Assembly: GCA_937927565.1 (NCBI GenBank)
Contig: CALBDV010000500.1
Coordinates: forward strand, 1-15,402
DNA: 15,402 nucleotides
Reading direction: 5' to 3'
Origin: an uncultured Holophagales bacterium
GTDB taxonomy: Bacteria; Acidobacteriota; Thermoanaerobaculia; UBA5066
The number at the start of each line of letters is the position of its first letter. The first letter of the stretch is position 1. Position numbers and translations under genes: made by a program. Positions 1 to 7,113 of this stretch are shown here, piece by piece. Under the pieces are notes generated by a model. It saw only the letters and a list, made by a program, of their open reading frames with translations, did no database searches and had not been told where the DNA came from.

Positions 1-1077
1 CTGCGGCTCGAGGAGATGGACCCCGGCATCGACCCGGACAACGTGATCCTGATGCAGGTGAGCCTCCCTCCGAGCTATGGCGAGGGGCCGCCCCGCATCG
101 CATTTCTCGACTCGCTCCGCGAAAGGCTCGCGGCTCTTCCCGGGGTCGCCTCCGCGTCCTACGTGGAGGATCCGCCGATGGGCTTCAACAAATGGTCTCC
201 GCCGATCCGCACCTTCGAGAACGCCCGGGTGTTCGAGGGCGCCGCCCACCGCGTAGGAGAGGACTACTTCCGCACCATGGGAATCCGGCTCCTGTCGGGC
301 CGCCTGCTGACGCGAACGGATGGCGAGGCGGCGCGTGTCGTCGTTCTCAGCAAGGAGCTGGCGGAGCAGATCTGGCCCGGGGAGAACGCGCTCGGCCGGC
401 GGATCCGGATGGACGACGGGCCCGAGGCGCCCTGGTACAGCGTGGTGGGCGTCGTGAACGGCATCCGGCAGTACGGCCTGGACGAGGGCCCGGCGGGGGA
501 GGCCTATCTCCCGGCTGCCCTGGGAGGCGTTGCCCGTCGCACCTATCTGGCCGTCAAGACCGGGGACGATCCGGCGGCGCTGACGGGAATCCTGCGGCAG
601 GCCGTCTGGTCCTTCGATTCGAACGTGCCGATCCCGGAGATCACGACCATGAAGCGCCGCGTGGACGCCACCCTGCGCCTTCCCCGTTTCCGCGCGCTCC
701 TGCTGAGCCTCTTCGCCCTGCTCGCGCTCACCCTCGTTTCGGCGGGAGTCTGGGGAATGGTCCGGTACGTCGTCGGCCGTCGCACACGGGAGATCGGCAT
801 CCACATGGCTCTCGGGGCCCAGCCGGGGGACGTCGCCGCTCGCCTGCTCCGGCAGGTCCTCTGGCCGATCCTCGGGGGCGTCGGCGTCGGCCTGGCGGGC
901 GCCTTCGCCGCGACTCGCCTGCTGGACAGCGTCCTCTTCGGAGTCGAGGCGGCCGACCCCGGCACACTCCTCGCCTCCGCGGCGGCGCTCGCGGCGCTGG
1001 GAGTGCTCTCCGCCTTCTTCCCGATCCGGCGCGCGACGAGCGTGAATCCCGCGGAAGCGCTTCGGTCGACGCAATGA
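1..1077 (+). CDS. MacB/FtsX-type ABC transporter permease, C-terminal part (5' end outside window)
   Basis: The reading frame is open from the first base and ends at TGA 1075-1077, giving 358 residues of a protein whose start lies upstream. The visible part begins inside the second periplasmic core domain (MacB_PCD-like), including the typical 'DYFRTMGIRLLSGR' and 'IWPGENALGRRIR' stretches. It ends with an FtsX-like transmembrane module: a helix at about residues 230-252, the cytoplasmic signature RRTREIGIHMALGA, two further helices, and the C-terminal motif NPAEAL. The family (MacB/ADOP permeases) forms dimeric mechanotransmission-type transporters in the inner membrane powered by a LolD/MacB-like ATPase. 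Substrate is unknown. An internal ATG at position 16 is not the start, because homology to the family runs through it. The next gene starts 28 bases downstream. Family assignment is firm; the role is not determinable. Confidence 0.9.
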   Translation: MRLEEMDPGIDPDNVILMQVSLPPSYGEGPPRIAFLDSLRERLAALPGVASASYVEDPPMGFNKWSPPIRTFENARVFEGAAHRVGEDYFRTMGIRLLSGRLLTRTDGEAARVVVLSKELAEQIWPGENALGRRIRMDDGPEAPWYSVVGVVNGIRQYGLDEGPAGEAYLPAALGGVARRTYLAVKTGDDPAALTGILRQAVWSFDSNVPIPEITTMKRRVDATLRLPRFRALLLSLFALLALTLVSAGVWGMVRYVVGRRTREIGIHMALGAQPGDVAARLLRQVLWPILGGVGVGLAGAFAATRLLDSVLFGVEAADPGTLLASAAALAALGVLSAFFPIRRATSVNPAEALRSTQ

Positions 1078-1105
1078 ACCGACTTCAGAGTGAAAGGAAA
1101 TGGAG

Positions 1106-2713
1106 ATGACGAACAGAAGACCGGGCTCTCCGCGCATTGGAATGCCTGGCGGAGGAAGCGCTCCGCGGCTCGGGACCCTCCTGGCCGCTGGCCTCCTCTC
1201 CCTCCAGGGAGTCGTGGCCTCCGTGGCGGAAGGTCAGGCAGGGCGCTGGATCCTGCCATCGTCGGCCTACAGCGGTGGCGCGAACGGGGCGGAGTTCCAC
1301 TCGGACGTGCGGATACTGAACCTGGGAACGGCGCCCGTGACGATCGCGGGAACGTTCTACGACCAGTCGAACGGGGAGACCCACGCCGCCGCCGCATTCG
1401 ACGTCGCCGCCCGGAACCAGGCTTCGTTCGACAACGTGCTGCTCACGCTGTTCGGGCGACCGCCAGGCTCCTACGGGCCGATCCGGTTCCAGTCGTCCGG
1501 CCCGATCGTCGTGTCGTCGAGCGTGAACAACGTCAACGCCTGCGGGAACGGTGCGACGGCGGGGCTGTGGTTGCCGGGAGTCGCGGCCTCGCAGGCGCTG
1601 AAGGCGGGGGCGCTGGGGCAGCTGGCGCTGAGCGCCACGGCGGGAAGCGGATACCGGACGAACGTGGTGTTCATGAACCCCGGTGAGGTGGGCACGGCGG
1701 TCCGGGCGAGCCTGCGGCGCGGAGACGGCTCGCTCGTCGGGACTCTGACGATCGAGTCGATCGCCGCGAACGGGTTCCGACAGGTGGAGCTGTCGAGCGT
1801 CCCGGGAAGCGCTGGGACGACGGATGCCAACCTCTGGCTGGAGTTCCGGAGCGACCAGTCGGTCCTCGCGTTCGCGTCGGTGATCCACAACGCGTCCGGC
1901 GACCCCTTCGCGATCGTCGCGACGGCGGATACCGAAGGAGGCGGCGAAGAGGGGAACGAGGTCACCGTGACCCTGCCGGGCGGGGTGCCGCTCGTGATGG
2001 TCAGGGTGCCGGCAGGCACGTTCCAGATGGGGTCGCCGGTGAGCGAGAGGAGCCGCGAGGTCGGGGAAGACCTCCACCAGGTGACGCTCACGTCGGACTA
2101 CTACCTCGGGAAGTACGAGGTGACGCAGGGGCAGTGGAAGGCGCTGATGGGAACGAACCCGAGCGCCAACGCGGCCTGCGGGGATGGCTGCCCGGTGGAT
2201 TCGGTCTCGTGGACGGATGCTCGCGGCATTGGCGGTTTCATCGAGATGCTGAACGCGCACCTCGCCGCGACGGGGCAGCCGGGGGCCGGGAAGTACCGGC
2301 TCCCGACGGAGGCCGAGTGGGAGCGGGCGGCGCGCGGCGGCGCGCAGACCCGGTTCTCTTTCGGCGACGCCCTGGACGGGGACGACTTCTGCGGCCAGAG
2401 CGCGCAGTCGGAGCCGCATATGTGGTGGTGCGCGAACTCGGGAGGGCGGACGCATCCGGTGGGGGGGAAGGAGCCGAACCCGTACGGGCTCTACGACGTC
2501 CACGGAAACGTCTGGGAGTGGTGCGAGGACTGGTACGGTAACTACTCCCCGGCGCCCCAGATGGACCCGACCGGCCCGGCCAGCGGCACCTCCCGCACCT
2601 GGCGCGGCGGGTCGAATCACTACGAACGCCGGGCCTGTCGCTCCGCGATGCGCTTCAACTACGACCCGGGCGGCCGCGACGACCTCGGTCTGCGGCTCGC
2701 CCGGTCGCGCTAG
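1106..2713 (+). CDS. Exported protein with two tandem beta-rich repeats and a C-terminal SUMF/FGE-like domain
   Basis: This 535-residue protein has a long basic leader and a hydrophobic segment (about residues 22-42, LGTLLAAGLLSLQGVV) consistent with a signal peptide or anchor. Residues about 62-157 and 181-273 look like two copies of one beta-sandwich-type module (FHSDVRILNLG... and YRTNVVFMNPG...). After an acidic Gly/Glu linker (275-285), residues about 293-533 form a formylglycine-generating-enzyme-like domain: VPAGTFQMGS, GKYEVTQGQWKALMG, YRLPTEAEWERAARGG, GLYDVHGNVWEWCEDWYG, RGGSN and a closing GLRLAR. In true FGE a catalytic Cys pair follows the GGS motif. Here the matching positions are Tyr and Ala with only a neighbouring Cys511, so sulfatase activation is unlikely; a binding or other SUMF-fold role is possible. 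The start at 1106 was preferred because AAGGA at 1094-1098 lies 7 bases upstream; an in-frame ATG at 1100 would be only one base from it. Possibly cotranscribed with the preceding permease (28-base gap). Confidence 0.88.
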   Translation: MTNRRPGSPRIGMPGGGSAPRLGTLLAAGLLSLQGVVASVAEGQAGRWILPSSAYSGGANGAEFHSDVRILNLGTAPVTIAGTFYDQSNGETHAAAAFDVAARNQASFDNVLLTLFGRPPGSYGPIRFQSSGPIVVSSSVNNVNACGNGATAGLWLPGVAASQALKAGALGQLALSATAGSGYRTNVVFMNPGEVGTAVRASLRRGDGSLVGTLTIESIAANGFRQVELSSVPGSAGTTDANLWLEFRSDQSVLAFASVIHNASGDPFAIVATADTEGGGEEGNEVTVTLPGGVPLVMVRVPAGTFQMGSPVSERSREVGEDLHQVTLTSDYYLGKYEVTQGQWKALMGTNPSANAACGDGCPVDSVSWTDARGIGGFIEMLNAHLAATGQPGAGKYRLPTEAEWERAARGGAQTRFSFGDALDGDDFCGQSAQSEPHMWWCANSGGRTHPVGGKEPNPYGLYDVHGNVWEWCEDWYGNYSPAPQMDPTGPASGTSRTWRGGSNHYERRACRSAMRFNYDPGGRDDLGLRLARSR

Positions 2714-2854
2714 CGGCCAGACCTCGCTCCAGTACAGGGTTCGGTGGGACACTGAGGTCAGGTCCAGATCCGGCCAGCAGTCCGTCTCCAGCCGGTGCAG
2801 GAAGCGGTCGTCCACACAGGTGCGAGAACAGATCGACAGCCAGGAAGAAAGAGC

Positions 2855-3709
2855 ATGACAACAGGATTCGCAGTTCTTGTCGCCGTGATCGCGTCGCTCG
2901 CGGGCTGCATTTCCGGGCACCCGACACACGAGACCGTGCGACTTGCCCCAGCCAACAGCGCCGCCGCGGCGCGAGCGACCGCAGCCATCGCGACGACCGT
3001 TTCGGTCGACGTCTTTGCGGCCGGCACCTTCCGTAACGGCGGAGTCACGCTCCCGTATCGCCTCCACGCGCCAGCCTCGCTCGCTCCCGGCGTCAGGTAC
3101 CCCCTCGTTCTCGTATTCCACGGGTCGGGCGCCATGGGCGATGACAATCGCGCGCAACTCGGTCCCTTCGCGCGGTCCTGGGCACGGCCGGAACTGCGAG
3201 AGCGCTTCCCCGCGTTCGTCGTCGTGCCGCACTTCGCGACGCGCACTGCCGTCTATGCCGTCGACGCACGCGACTCGCTCCCGAGCTCCGCTGGAACAGC
3301 AGCGCTCGACGCGGCGTTGGCTTTAGTCACAGAGCTCCTCGGCACGCATCCCGTGGATCCGCGCCGCGTCTACGTCGTGGGGTTCTCCATGGGTGCGTCG
3401 GCGGCCTGGCATGCGCTCCTCCGCAAGCCCGATCTGTTCGCTGCAGCGGTTCCCATCGCCGGCGTTCCGCCTCCCCGCGCCATGGCAACGCTTCTCGCGG
3501 CCTCGCCACTCCTCATCGCACACGGGACCTCCGACATGGAGAATTCAATCGCGGCCGATCAGGCCATGTACTCGGCCCTCCGCCGCGCCGGCGCTCGCGC
3601 TCTTCGGTTTCGCGAGTACGTCGGTCTCGATCATCGCGTTCCGCCGGACTTCTTCAGCGAAACCACGTTGCAGACCTGGCTCTTCGCGCAACGGCGTCCA
3701 GGCGCGTAA
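2855..3709 (+). CDS. Lipoprotein alpha/beta hydrolase (predicted esterase/peptidase, PHB-depolymerase/COG4099-like)
   Basis: This 284-residue protein starts with a lipoprotein signal: a hydrophobic run ending in the lipobox LAGC with Cys18, so it is probably anchored to a membrane facing the periplasm or exterior. An Ala/Thr-rich linker (about 30-55) precedes an alpha/beta-hydrolase domain. Visible catalytic features are the oxyanion-hole motif HGSG (89-92) followed by MGDDN, the nucleophile elbow GFSMG with Ser178, an acid at Asp227 (HGTSDMENS) and His260 (GLDHRVP). This layout fits the family of feruloyl-esterase/PHB-depolymerase-like and 'predicted peptidase' hydrolases; the substrate is unknown. 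The start at ATG 2855 is supported by AGGA 9 bases upstream and by the lipobox; an in-frame ATG at 2795 would bury the signal. It ends in TAA and contains a TTA leucine codon (3323-3325), a codon likely to be rare at this GC content. It is separated by 141 bases from the upstream gene, with no clear promoter visible to me in that gap. Confidence 0.87.
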   Translation: MTTGFAVLVAVIASLAGCISGHPTHETVRLAPANSAAAARATAAIATTVSVDVFAAGTFRNGGVTLPYRLHAPASLAPGVRYPLVLVFHGSGAMGDDNRAQLGPFARSWARPELRERFPAFVVVPHFATRTAVYAVDARDSLPSSAGTAALDAALALVTELLGTHPVDPRRVYVVGFSMGASAAWHALLRKPDLFAAAVPIAGVPPPRAMATLLAASPLLIAHGTSDMENSIAADQAMYSALRRAGARALRFREYVGLDHRVPPDFFSETTLQTWLFAQRRPGA

Positions 3710-3767
3710 AGGCGGAAAGAACGGTCTACGGATCTGTGCGGCGCGGCGCCCGCAGAGAGCTCGAGCC

Positions 3768-3801
3768 ACCCCGAATCGAGAGCCGCCACACGATTCGGGG
3801 T
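3768..3801 (+). terminator. Candidate factor-assisted terminator: perfect 11-bp inverted repeat
   Basis: The arms ACCCCGAATCG and CGATTCGGGGT pair perfectly around a 12-base loop, 58 bases after the hydrolase stop codon. There is no following T-run, so it does not look like a classical intrinsic terminator. It could stabilise the 3' end of the hydrolase mRNA, act as a high-GC hairpin terminator, or be a protein-binding dyad. Confidence 0.4.
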
Positions 3802-3927
3802 CGAACAAGGCCGGTCGGCTGCGGTGGAGACGGAATGGAGGCACGGTGGTGGCTTCTGGTCGGGTGCCGTTCCCGGAGCCGGGACCTGCCGTGCCGTGTC
3901 CGGGATCCGGCGTCCGGACGGGAGGCC

Positions 3928-3994
3928 GTTCCTGGAACCGGGATGACGCGTCCCACGCACGGGACGGAAGGGGAGGCTCATGTCCCGAGAGACA
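3928..3994 (+). promoter_or_regulatory. Candidate activator-binding dyads, upstream copy
   Basis: Three dyads are visible: GTTCC-T-GGAAC (3928-3938), GTCCC-N6-GGGAC (3950-3965) and TGTCCC-GA-GAGACA (3981-3994). Equivalents occur at the same relative places before the intact ATPase. They lie upstream of a degenerated -24/-12 element, the usual position for enhancer sites of NtrC-type activators. Assignment to the activator at 12778-14154 is inference. Confidence 0.4.
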
Positions 3995-4016
3995 GCGGCT
4001 CTTCACGCCCCGCCCC

Positions 4017-4032
4017 CTTCACGGAACTGGCG
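4017..4032 (+). promoter_or_regulatory. Degenerate sigma-54 (-24/-12) promoter remnant
   Basis: The sequence CTTCACGGAACTGGCG aligns base for base with the good element at 7137-7152 but has TT in place of the invariant -24 GG. The -12 GC is kept. Sigma-54 promoters depend strongly on both dinucleotides, so this copy is predicted to be weak or dead. Confidence 0.5.
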
Positions 4033-4117
4033 TTGGCTCGACCGGGGCCTCGAAGTAACGATCCGGTCCCCAGCCTCGTATCTCGCCACGAACGGACTGC
4101 GCTCTGAAGGAGCTTCC

Positions 4118-4543
4118 ATGTCGGAACCGCTCATCCAGCTCGAGGCGCTCGAGAAGGTCTTCACGACGGACGAAGTCGAGACCCACGCCCTTTCCGACAT
4201 CCACCTGGAGATCCGTCAGGGCGAGTTCGTCTCCATCGGCGGCCCTTCGGGCTGCGGGAAGTCGACGCTCCTCTCCATCCTGGGACTCCTCGACACGCCC
4301 ACCGCGGGGACGTACGTCCTCAACTCCAGGCCTGCGTCGGGACTCAGGCTGTCGGAGCGGGCGCGGATCCGGAATCGCGAGATCGGTTTCATCTTTCAGA
4401 GCTTCAACCTCATCGGCGACCTCTCCGCCCTCGAGAACGTCGGGCTGCCGCTCGTCTATCGCGGAGTCTCCTCGGGAGAACGCCGCAAGCGGGCGACGGG
4501 GATGAGCGACCTCGCACCCTCCACCCTCCTCAGGAACGAATGA
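4118..4543 (+). pseudogene. 3'-truncated ABC transporter ATPase (LolD/MacB type)
   Basis: The frame encodes 141 residues against 234 for its intact paralogue at 7238-7942. It keeps Walker A GPSGCGKST (42-50) and the Q-loop FQSFNL (93-98). It ends soon after ERRKRAT and so lacks the LSGGQ signature, Walker B, D-loop and H-loop that ATP hydrolysis requires. After residue 127 the sequence changes to a short unrelated-looking tail (GMSDLAPSTLLRNE). The G-M-S there may correspond to GMS in the paralogue after loss of six residues, followed by a larger deletion. It has its own Shine-Dalgarno GAAGGAG at 4106-4112, 5 bases before ATG. The permease gene begins 22 bases downstream. It cannot be a working ATPase alone; it is a decayed duplicate or, if the source is a metagenome, possibly a repeat-collapse assembly artefact. 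Confidence 0.85.
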
Positions 4544-4565
4544 CGCCCGATTCCAGGAGGCCATG

Positions 4566-6971
4566 ATGTCTGCCCTGAGCTCGAACCTGAGAATGGCGGT
4601 CCGTGATCTGCTGCGTGCGCCCGGCTTCACCCTCACGGCCGTGCTGACACTGGCACTGGGCATCGGCGCGAACACGGCCGCCTTCTCCCTGATGAAGCGG
4701 CTCATGCTGGATGTCGTCCCGTTTCCCGACGCGGATCGGCTCGTGATGATCCACGAGGAAATGCCCAGGCTCGGGTTGATGGCCAGCGATCTGTCGGTGG
4801 CGAACTACCTGGACTACCGGACGAACGCCTCCCATTTCGAATCGTCCACCATCTGGACGAACCGGCGGATGAACCTGTCCGGAGACCTGGAGGCCATGAG
4901 CCTCCAGGTAGGCCTGGTCACGCAGAGCTTTCTTTCGACCCTTGGTGTCCGGCCGGTCCTGGGGAGGGATTTCCAACCGTCGGAGGACGTCTTCGGCGGA
5001 CCCAGGGTGGCCATCCTCGGCCACAACCTCTGGAAGACTCGCTTCGGGGGGGATCCGGCCATCATCGGGAGAACCCTCCGACTGGACGGACGGCCCCATG
5101 AAGTCATCGGCGTGATGGGGGAGGGCGTCGAGCTGCCCTTCACTCTCCCTCTGCACGAAATGGACCTTCTCGTGCCCGCAGCGTGGCATCCCGAACAGAT
5201 CGAAAACCGGGGCGGCCACAATTGGTACGGGATCGCCCGCCTCGAGCCGGGCGCGACGGTTGCCATGGCCGACCAGGACCTCAAGCGCATCATGGGGGTG
5301 CTGGCCGAGCAGTATCCCAACGTGAACGCCGGCCGGGTTGGCGCGGCCTACCCCCTTCGTGAGTCCGCCACCAGGGAGATCCGGCAACCGATGCTCCTGG
5401 TGATGGGCGTGGTGGCCCTCGTGTTGATCATCGCCTGCACCAACGTGTCGAACCTGTTGCTGGCAAGGGGCCTGGATCGGCGCCGAGAGATCACCATCCG
5501 CTCCGCCCTCGGGGCGGCCAGGAGCGACCTCATCCGTCAAGTGATGACCGAGAGCCTCTTGCTGGGAGTCCTGGGGGGGCTGGCAGGGCTGCTCGTTGCC
5601 AAAGCCTGCCTGATGACGTTCCCGGCCCTCCTGACCTTCATCCCCAATCCGACTCCCTTCTCCCTGGACGGGGGCCTCCTCGCCTTCACCCTGGGCGTGG
5701 CCGTGGCCGCCGCCATCCTTTTCGGATCCATTCCTGCGTGGCTGGTGACCCGCCTGAACCCCGCCGAGGTCCTCAAGGATGCTGCCAAGGGAAGCGGTGG
5801 TCGGGAATACCACCGAATCCGCAGCGTCCTGGTGGTGACGGAGATCGCCATGGCCATGGCACTTCTGGTGGTCACTGGCCTTCTGCTCCGCAGCCTCGAA
5901 AACTTGGGCGGGCTCCAGCCGGGCTTCGAACGGGCAGGCCTTCTCACCGCCTCAGGCTCCCGCCCGCGCGGCAAGTACGCCGATCTGGCGGCCCGGCGCA
6001 TCCTCTTCCAACGGCTTGCCGAGCGCGTATCCGCCATTCCGGGCGTGAGGTCCTTGGCCCTTACGGACACCCTTCCGCTGGGGGACTTCTCCATGAACAA
6101 CGGCTACAACGTGGACGGGCAGCCCACTCCGAAAGGGACCATGTGGCTGGCGCTGGCGCCATCGGTCACGCCCGGCTACTTCAGGACCATGGGTATCCCT
6201 CTGCTCGTCGGGCGAGATTTCACCGACCAGGACATGGACCAGCCGGTAGGCATCGTCAACGAGATCATCGCTCTCAAGCACTGGCCCGGCCAGGACCCTC
6301 TCGGCAAGCGCATTCGCTTCAGCGGAGAGTGGCGAACCGTCGTCGGCGTGGTGAAACCCGTATCCGTGCGCAAGCTGGTGGGACCCGCCCTGGGGGAGCT
6401 CTACGCACCGCTGCCGCAGGCCAACATCTTCCCTTATTTCTCCGTGGCCCTTCGCACCGATGGAGACCCCGGGAAGCTCATCCCTTCGCTGAAGGCCGCC
6501 ATGAGAGAGATCGACCCGGACGTGGGTCTTTTCGACATCCGGACGGGGGATGAGCTGTTCCGCCGCAAGCTGCAGACCGCGTCCACTCGTGGCGTCCTGA
6601 TCGGGGGATTCAGCATCCTGGCCCTTGCCCTGGCGGCGGTGGGCCTCTACGGAGTGATCGGCTATTTGGTGCGGCAGCGCACCCGGGAGATCGGCATCCG
6701 CACCGCACTGGGGGCGCAGAGCGGCCAGGTGATCTGGGAGATCACCCGGCACGGGTTGATCCTGACGGCCCTCGGCCTGGGAATCGGTGTGCTCGGCTCC
6801 CTGGCCCTGGGGCGCCTCCTGGCGAGCCAGCTGTATCAGGTTTCCCCTGCGGATCCTTCGTCCATGGCCCTGGGAGGCCTCGTTCTCGTGAGTGTCGCTC
6901 TGGTGGCGACCGTGATACCGGCGTTACAGGCCGCGCGCGTCAACCCGGTCGTGGCGCTGCGAGACGAGTAG
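4566..6971 (+). CDS. ADOP/MacB-type ABC transporter permease (duplicated MacB_PCD-FtsX modules)
   Basis: The 801-residue protein contains two MacB_PCD + FtsX modules in tandem, the full length usual for ADOP permeases. TM1 at about 21-43 carries the signature GIGANTAAFS. A periplasmic core domain (about 50-265) follows, then three helices around 275-300, 328-350 and 370-395 with RREITIRSALGAA between the first two. TM5 (about 420-443) leads to a second periplasmic domain (about 455-670). A final FtsX module has helices at about 677-702, 728-750 and 768-790, with RQRTREIGIRTALGA and the C-terminus NPVVALRDE. The start at 4566 was chosen over 4563 because AGGAGG (4555-4560) is 5 bases away rather than 2. 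Its adjacent ATPase is truncated, so it would need the ATPase at 7238 or one elsewhere, or act as an ATPase-less 'orphan'. Substrate unknown. Confidence 0.93.
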   Translation: MSALSSNLRMAVRDLLRAPGFTLTAVLTLALGIGANTAAFSLMKRLMLDVVPFPDADRLVMIHEEMPRLGLMASDLSVANYLDYRTNASHFESSTIWTNRRMNLSGDLEAMSLQVGLVTQSFLSTLGVRPVLGRDFQPSEDVFGGPRVAILGHNLWKTRFGGDPAIIGRTLRLDGRPHEVIGVMGEGVELPFTLPLHEMDLLVPAAWHPEQIENRGGHNWYGIARLEPGATVAMADQDLKRIMGVLAEQYPNVNAGRVGAAYPLRESATREIRQPMLLVMGVVALVLIIACTNVSNLLLARGLDRRREITIRSALGAARSDLIRQVMTESLLLGVLGGLAGLLVAKACLMTFPALLTFIPNPTPFSLDGGLLAFTLGVAVAAAILFGSIPAWLVTRLNPAEVLKDAAKGSGGREYHRIRSVLVVTEIAMAMALLVVTGLLLRSLENLGGLQPGFERAGLLTASGSRPRGKYADLAARRILFQRLAERVSAIPGVRSLALTDTLPLGDFSMNNGYNVDGQPTPKGTMWLALAPSVTPGYFRTMGIPLLVGRDFTDQDMDQPVGIVNEIIALKHWPGQDPLGKRIRFSGEWRTVVGVVKPVSVRKLVGPALGELYAPLPQANIFPYFSVALRTDGDPGKLIPSLKAAMREIDPDVGLFDIRTGDELFRRKLQTASTRGVLIGGFSILALALAAVGLYGVIGYLVRQRTREIGIRTALGAQSGQVIWEITRHGLILTALGLGIGVLGSLALGRLLASQLYQVSPADPSSMALGGLVLVSVALVATVIPALQAARVNPVVALRDE

Positions 6972-7039
6972 GTCCCGCATCCAGCGCCAGGCGCCTCACT
7001 GGAGATCCACGATGCGTTCTAACGACGACTCGGGTGGCC

Positions 7040-7113
7040 GGAACACCGTTCCTGGAACCGGGATGACGCGTCCCACGTACGGGACGGGAGGGAGGATCGT
7101 GTCCCCAGGAACA
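7040..7113 (+). promoter_or_regulatory. Candidate enhancer (UAS) dyads for an NtrC-type activator
   Basis: A cluster of GTYCC half-sites is seen: GGAAC-ACC-GTTCC (7040-7052) overlaps GTTCC-T-GGAAC (7048-7058). Then come GTCCC-N6-GGGAC (7070-7085) and TGTCCC-CA-GGAACA (7100-7113). Centres lie roughly 110, 85 and 57 bases upstream of the inferred start at about 7163, a distance typical for bacterial enhancer-binding proteins. The regulator encoded at the end of the same operon is the obvious candidate, but which dyad is bound is not known. Confidence 0.45.

Larger units (their letters stand above)
3710..4117. other. 408-base intergenic regulatory region upstream of the truncated ATPase
   Basis: No credible gene was seen here; short open frames have no recognisable protein features. 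It holds an 11-bp inverted repeat (3768-3801) after the hydrolase gene and a 14-base dyad TCCCGGAGCCGGGA (3871-3884). From 3926 onward it holds a diverged copy of the promoter/operator region found again at 7046-7237. A Shine-Dalgarno GAAGGAG at 4106-4112 sits 5 bases before the ATG at 4118 and is identical to the one before the intact ATPase. Confidence 0.6.
3926..4499 (+). repeat. Direct repeat, copy A (promoter plus 5' part of ABC ATPase gene)
   Basis: This roughly 570-base stretch matches 7046-7619 in the same orientation with an offset of 3120 bases (3119 over a short section near 3971-4017). The two copies share the GTTCCTGGAAC dyad, the -12 promoter core, the Shine-Dalgarno, and the ATPase coding sequence through the Q-loop. 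Bases 4153-4284 are identical to 7273-7404, and the identity runs on to 4315 with a single mismatch at 4285. Similarity stops just before base 4500, inside the ATPase gene. No insertion-sequence ends or target-site duplications were seen at the boundaries. Confidence 0.9.

Noticed and set aside
1085..3232. Long minus-strand open frame spanning two genes and their gap
   Set aside because: It crosses both the SUMF-domain gene and the hydrolase gene; its Arg/Pro-rich composition indicates a shadow of the + strand genes.
3980..4117. N-terminal extension of the truncated ATPase from an upstream ATG
   Set aside because: The extension would cover the promoter and leader; the intact paralogue starts at the position matching 4118, where a strong Shine-Dalgarno is found in both copies.
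7059..7085. GC-rich dyads upstream of the ATPase read as an intrinsic terminator of the preceding permease
   Set aside because: No T-run follows, and related dyads recur at the same distance from a promoter in both copies, which fits operators better.
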